From Rhizobium sp. Root708 (GTDB lineage Bacteria > Pseudomonadota > Alphaproteobacteria > Rhizobiales > Rhizobiaceae), in assembly GCF_001429725.1 (NCBI RefSeq), contig NZ_LMHV01000043.1, forward strand, positions 576,227 through 640,226: a stretch of 64,000 nt of DNA, written 5' to 3'. Of the stretch, positions 61,074 to 64,000 are shown in pieces. The translations under genes and the position numbers were made by a program. The stretch's first letter is position 1, and the number at the start of each line of letters is the position of its first letter. The notes beneath the pieces were generated by a model, which saw only the letters and a program-made list of their open reading frames with translations, ran no database searches and had not been told where the DNA came from.

Positions 61074-61652
61074 TCAAGTCTCGACATCACTTGGGGCCGG
61101 CTCCGCCGGACGAGGGGGTCGCTCCGAGGCATCGCGACCGATCTCGCTCTTCAAGGACAGCAAATCAATGAAATGATCGGCCTGCCGGCGCAGATCGTCA
61201 GCGATCATCGGCGGTTGAGTTGCCATCGTCGAGATGACAGAGACCTTGCGGCCGCGTCTTTGCAGAGCTTCCACGAGCGTCGTGAAGTCGCCGTCGCCGG
61301 AGAAAATGACGAGATGATCGACCGTCTCGGACTGTTCCATGGCATCGATGGCAAGCTCGATGTCCATGTTGCCCTTGATCTTCCGGCGTCCCATGGAATC
61401 GGTGAATTCTTTCGCGGGCTTGGTCACGACCTTGTAGCCGTTGTAATCAAGCCAATCGATCAGCGGTCGAATGGAGGAATACTCCTGATCCTCGATCAGG
61501 GCCGTGTAATAATAGGCGCGCAGGAGATAACCGCGCTTCTGAAAGGCCTTCAGGAGCTTTCTGTAGTCGATATCGAAACCCAGACTCTTGGATGCGGCGT
61601 AGAGATTGGCGCCATCAATGAAAAGAGCAATTTTTTCGCGCGGGTCAAACAT
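61074..61652 (-). CDS. NYN/LabA-like ribonuclease-fold protein
   Basis: 192 residues from ATG 61652 (MFDPREKIALFIDGANLYAASK). The NYN (PIN-like) acidic residues are in FIDGANL, KGNMDIELAIDAM and FSGDGDFTTLVE; a Pro/Glu-rich tail follows the fold. Such proteins may be endoribonucleases, though proof is absent for most. The longer frame to 61703 has no ribosome signal. It converges on smpB and is divergent from rpoZ. Confidence 0.88.
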   Translation of the reverse strand: MFDPREKIALFIDGANLYAASKSLGFDIDYRKLLKAFQKRGYLLRAYYYTALIEDQEYSSIRPLIDWLDYNGYKVVTKPAKEFTDSMGRRKIKGNMDIELAIDAMEQSETVDHLVIFSGDGDFTTLVEALQRRGRKVSVISTMATQPPMIADDLRRQADHFIDLLSLKSEIGRDASERPPRPAEPAPSDVET

Positions 61653-61943
61653 CGCGTACCAATCCACTTTGAGCAATCGAAAAGTCTTTGTTAAAAACTC
61701 CATCAGATCAACGAGTTAAAACAAAAACCAGAACAATTCTTACTTTATGAACTATTCATATAAGAATGATTTAGGGCACGATTCGGGATATTCCAAGCAA
61801 CTTTCGGTGGAAATCCCGCATTCTCCTCTGAATTGGATCATACCTGGCGGTGGCAAAACAGCTTTCACGAAAAACTTGAATTTGTCCGCTTTTAATTGTA
61901 TCGCCGTGCTAATCCCGAGATCACGACCCGTAAAGGACAGGCA

Positions 61944-62342
61944 ATGGCCCGTGTCACAGTAGAAGATTGCATCGACAAAGTTGAGAACCGCTTCGAGCTG
62001 GTTCTGCTTGCCAGCCACCGCGCCCGGCTGATTTCCCAGGGTGCGTCGATCACTATCGATCGTGACAACGACAAGAACCCGGTCGTCGCTTTGCGCGAGA
62101 TCGCTGACGAGACGCTGTCTCCTGACGATCTGAAGGAAGACCTGATCCATTCGCTGCAGAAGCACGTCGAAGTCGACGAGCCCGAGCCCGATCCGGCAAG
62201 CCTGATCGCTACCGCTGCTGTCAGCGAAGGCGAAGAGCAGGAAGATCTGCCGGAGACCGTTACGTTCGATCAGATGTCGGAAGAAGAGCTCCTGGCCGGT
62301 ATCGAAGGTCTGGTTCCGCCAGAAAAGAGCGACGATTACTAA
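61944..62342 (+). CDS. rpoZ: RNA polymerase omega subunit
   Basis: 132 residues from ATG 61944, with AAAGGA upstream. The family block is MARVTVEDCIDKVENRFELVLLASHRARLISQG, then NPVVALREIADE; an acidic C-terminal extension (about residues 75-132, rich in Glu and Asp) is common in alphaproteobacteria. Omega stabilises the beta-prime subunit and takes part in the ppGpp response. The next gene is rsh, the ppGpp synthetase/hydrolase, a widespread linkage. Confidence 0.97.
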   Translation: MARVTVEDCIDKVENRFELVLLASHRARLISQGASITIDRDNDKNPVVALREIADETLSPDDLKEDLIHSLQKHVEVDEPEPDPASLIATAAVSEGEEQEDLPETVTFDQMSEEELLAGIEGLVPPEKSDDY

Positions 62343-62391
62343 TCGTCAACCTTGCGCCATTATTGCTTCGGCATATGATTGAGTATCACGT

Positions 62392-62423
62392 GCGCCAATC
62401 TGTGATTGGCGCGCTTTTCTTTT
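62392..62423 (+). terminator. Terminator between rpoZ and rsh
   Basis: GCGCCAAT (62392-62399) pairs with ATTGGCGC (62405-62412) around a 5-base loop, followed by GCTTTTCTTTT. It ends 20 bases before the rsh start, so read-through or a second promoter is needed for rsh. Confidence 0.8.
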
Positions 62424-62442
62424 GTAGTGGAGTGGCTTCGGG

Positions 62443-64000
62443 ATGATGCGGCAGTACGAGCTCGTGGAGCGGGTTCAGAAATACAAGCCCGATGCCAACG
62501 AAGCGCTGCTGAACAAAGCCTACGTTTACGCCATGCAGAAGCATGGACAGCAAAAACGCGCGAGCGGCGATCCCTACATTTCTCACCCCCTCGAAGTCGC
62601 CGCCATCCTGACGGATATGCATCTCGACGAATCGACGATCGCAGTCGCCCTGCTGCACGACACGATCGAGGACACGACGGCCACCCGCGCCGAGATCGAT
62701 GAGCTCTTCGGGGAAGATATCGGTCGTCTTGTCGAGGGCCTGACGAAGATCAAGAAGCTCGATCTCGTTACCAAGAAGGCCAAGCAGGCCGAAAATCTAC
62801 GCAAGCTACTGCTGGCGATCTCTGATGATGTGCGCGTCCTGCTCGTGAAGCTGGCGGACCGCCTGCACAACATGCGCACGCTCGATCATATGTCGCCCGA
62901 GAAGCGCGCCCGCATCTCCGAGGAGACGATGGATATCTACGCGCCGCTCGCCGGCCGCATGGGTATGCAGGACATGCGTGAAGAGCTCGAGGATCTGTCC
63001 TTCCGCCATATCAATCCGGAAGCCTACGAGACGGTCACCAAGCGCCTGGAGGAGCTCTCTCGCCGCAACGAAGGCCTGGTGAAGAAGATCGAGACCGAGT
63101 TGCGCGATCTGCTCGTCGCCAACGGTTTGACCAATGCCTATGTGAAGGGGCGCCAGAAGCAGCCATACTCGGTGTTCCGCAAGATGCAGTCGAAGTCGCT
63201 GTCGTTCGAGCAGCTGTCCGACGTCTACGGCTTCCGCATCATCGTTGACGACATTCCGGCCTGCTACCGGGGCCTTGGCATCGTCCATACCCGCTGGCGC
63301 GTCGTTCCCGGCCGTTTCAAGGACTATATCTCTACACCGAAGCAGAACGACTATCGCTCGCTCCACACGACGATCGTCGGTCCGTCGAGCCAGCGTATCG
63401 AGCTGCAGATCCGTACGAAGCGGATGCATGAAATCGCCGAGTTCGGTATTGCCGCGCACACGCTTTACAAGGACGGTGCCACGAACGCCGACGGCGATAT
63501 CCTGTCGCGTGAATCCAATGCCTATTCCTGGCTGCGCCATACGATCGAGGCGCTTGCGGAGGGCGACAGCCCCGAAGAGTTCCTCGAGCACACCAAGCTC
63601 GAGCTTTTCCAGGATCAGGTGTTCTGTTTCACGCCGAAGGGCAAGCTCATTGCGCTGCCGCGCGGGGCAACGCCGATCGATTTTGCTTACGCGGTGCACA
63701 CCAATATCGGTGACACCACGGTTGGCGCCAAGATCAACGGTCGCATCATGCCGCTGGTGACGCGCCTTGCGAACGGCGACGAGGTGGAGATCATCCGTTC
63801 GGGCGTTCAGGTTCCCCCGGCCGCCTGGGAAGAGATCGTCGTAACGGGCAAGGCGCGGGCGGCTATCCGGCGCGCGACACGCATGGCGATCCGCAAGCAG
63901 TATGCCGGGCTCGGCCATCGCATTCTGGAGCGCACCTTCGACCGTGCCGGCAAGATCTTTTCGCGGGAGTCGATGAAGCCTGCGCTGCACCGCCTCGGCC
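62443..64000 (+). CDS. rsh: Rsh, bifunctional (p)ppGpp synthetase/hydrolase, 5' part
   Basis: The window ends inside the gene; 519 codons are visible of about 740. Start is ATG 62443 (ATG 62446 possible). The N-terminal hydrolase domain has the metal-binding HD pair (H72, D73 in LLHDTIEDT); the synthetase domain has the RFKD loop (291-294) before YISTPKQNDYRSLHTTIVG; the TGS domain begins about residue 390 with VFCFTPKGKLIALPRGATPIDFAYAVH. The intact HD site and the RxKD motif mark a bifunctional enzyme (SpoT-like) rather than a RelA. It governs the stringent response and symbiosis in rhizobia. Confidence 0.97.
   Translation, partial: MMRQYELVERVQKYKPDANEALLNKAYVYAMQKHGQQKRASGDPYISHPLEVAAILTDMHLDESTIAVALLHDTIEDTTATRAEIDELFGEDIGRLVEGLTKIKKLDLVTKKAKQAENLRKLLLAISDDVRVLLVKLADRLHNMRTLDHMSPEKRARISEETMDIYAPLAGRMGMQDMREELEDLSFRHINPEAYETVTKRLEELSRRNEGLVKKIETELRDLLVANGLTNAYVKGRQKQPYSVFRKMQSKSLSFEQLSDVYGFRIIVDDIPACYRGLGIVHTRWRVVPGRFKDYISTPKQNDYRSLHTTIVGPSSQRIELQIRTKRMHEIAEFGIAAHTLYKDGATNADGDILSRESNAYSWLRHTIEALAEGDSPEEFLEHTKLELFQDQVFCFTPKGKLIALPRGATPIDFAYAVHTNIGDTTVGAKINGRIMPLVTRLANGDEVEIIRSGVQVPPAAWEEIVVTGKARAAIRRATRMAIRKQYAGLGHRILERTFDRAGKIFSRESMKPALHRLG

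Noticed and set aside
62806..63990. 394-codon frame on the minus strand opposite rsh
   Set aside because: The plus strand has unmistakable HD, synthetase and TGS domains; the antisense frame is a by-product of high GC at third positions.
1..64000. CRISPR arrays, insertion sequences, prophage or integration sites next to tRNA-Ser
   Set aside because: No regularly spaced repeats, transposase or integrase frames were found; sequence after the tRNA does not repeat its 3' end.

Overview
The window looks like a chromosomal segment from a Rhizobiaceae alphaproteobacterium (Rhizobium/Agrobacterium/Sinorhizobium type). The signs are a RopA-type Porin_2 gene, an iolR-iolC-iolD-iolE-iolB inositol block, DUF1127 and sel1 small proteins, a host-attachment family gene, GlnE, and the sequence of genes dapA-smpB-NYN-rpoZ-rsh. 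I see no insertion sequence, phage gene or CRISPR array. Genes are dense, on both strands, with several convergent pairs that touch or overlap.

Region 1 (1-10.9 kb): the 3' end of glnE, a PAS histidine kinase resembling PleC, pepN, an EamA exporter, a protein with two winged-helix-like segments, a family-4-like uracil-DNA glycosylase and a YegD-type Hsp70. Region 2 (10.9-20.4 kb): an RND pump with its adaptor, an SDR-fold protein lacking the catalytic Tyr/Lys, electron-transfer flavoprotein-ubiquinone oxidoreductase, a GNAT acetyltransferase, and an EamA exporter divergent from an Lrp regulator. Region 3 (20.4-28.8 kb): MgtE, a zeta-crystallin-like quinone oxidoreductase divergent from a Cys-containing HxlR regulator, an MFS exporter, a lipid kinase, and a glutamine synthetase/aminotransferase pair that fits polyamine use.

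Region 4 (28.8-36.5 kb): a three-gene membrane glycosylation set (GT-C transferase, polyprenyl-phosphate sugar synthase, LPG_synthase_TM protein), then an operon of three DGPF/YCII proteins and an ECF42-type sigma factor with a good candidate ECF promoter in front, then amn with a possible leaderless start. Region 5 (36.5-44.9 kb) is a patchwork of small and accessory genes: a 57-59 aa exported peptide, DUF2147, a sel1 protein, a HisC-like aminotransferase, two PilZ-like proteins around DUF2177 and a host-attachment gene, a MATE pump, a 54-aa Cys-rich protein, an AraC regulator and DUF1127.

Region 6 (44.9-54.5 kb): the inositol catabolic operon under an RpiR-family IolR, with candidate operators, a divergent Gfo/Idh/MocA dehydrogenase, a ferredoxin-type reductase and tRNA-Ser(GCU). 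Region 7 (54.5-64 kb): ropA, a hydrolase, a soluble lytic transglycosylase, dapA, smpB, a NYN protein, rpoZ and the 5' part of rsh (cut by the window end). The main points for a second look are the ECF42/DGPF operon with its promoter, the IolR operator set, and small genes of fewer than 60 codons that ordinary ORF calling drops.
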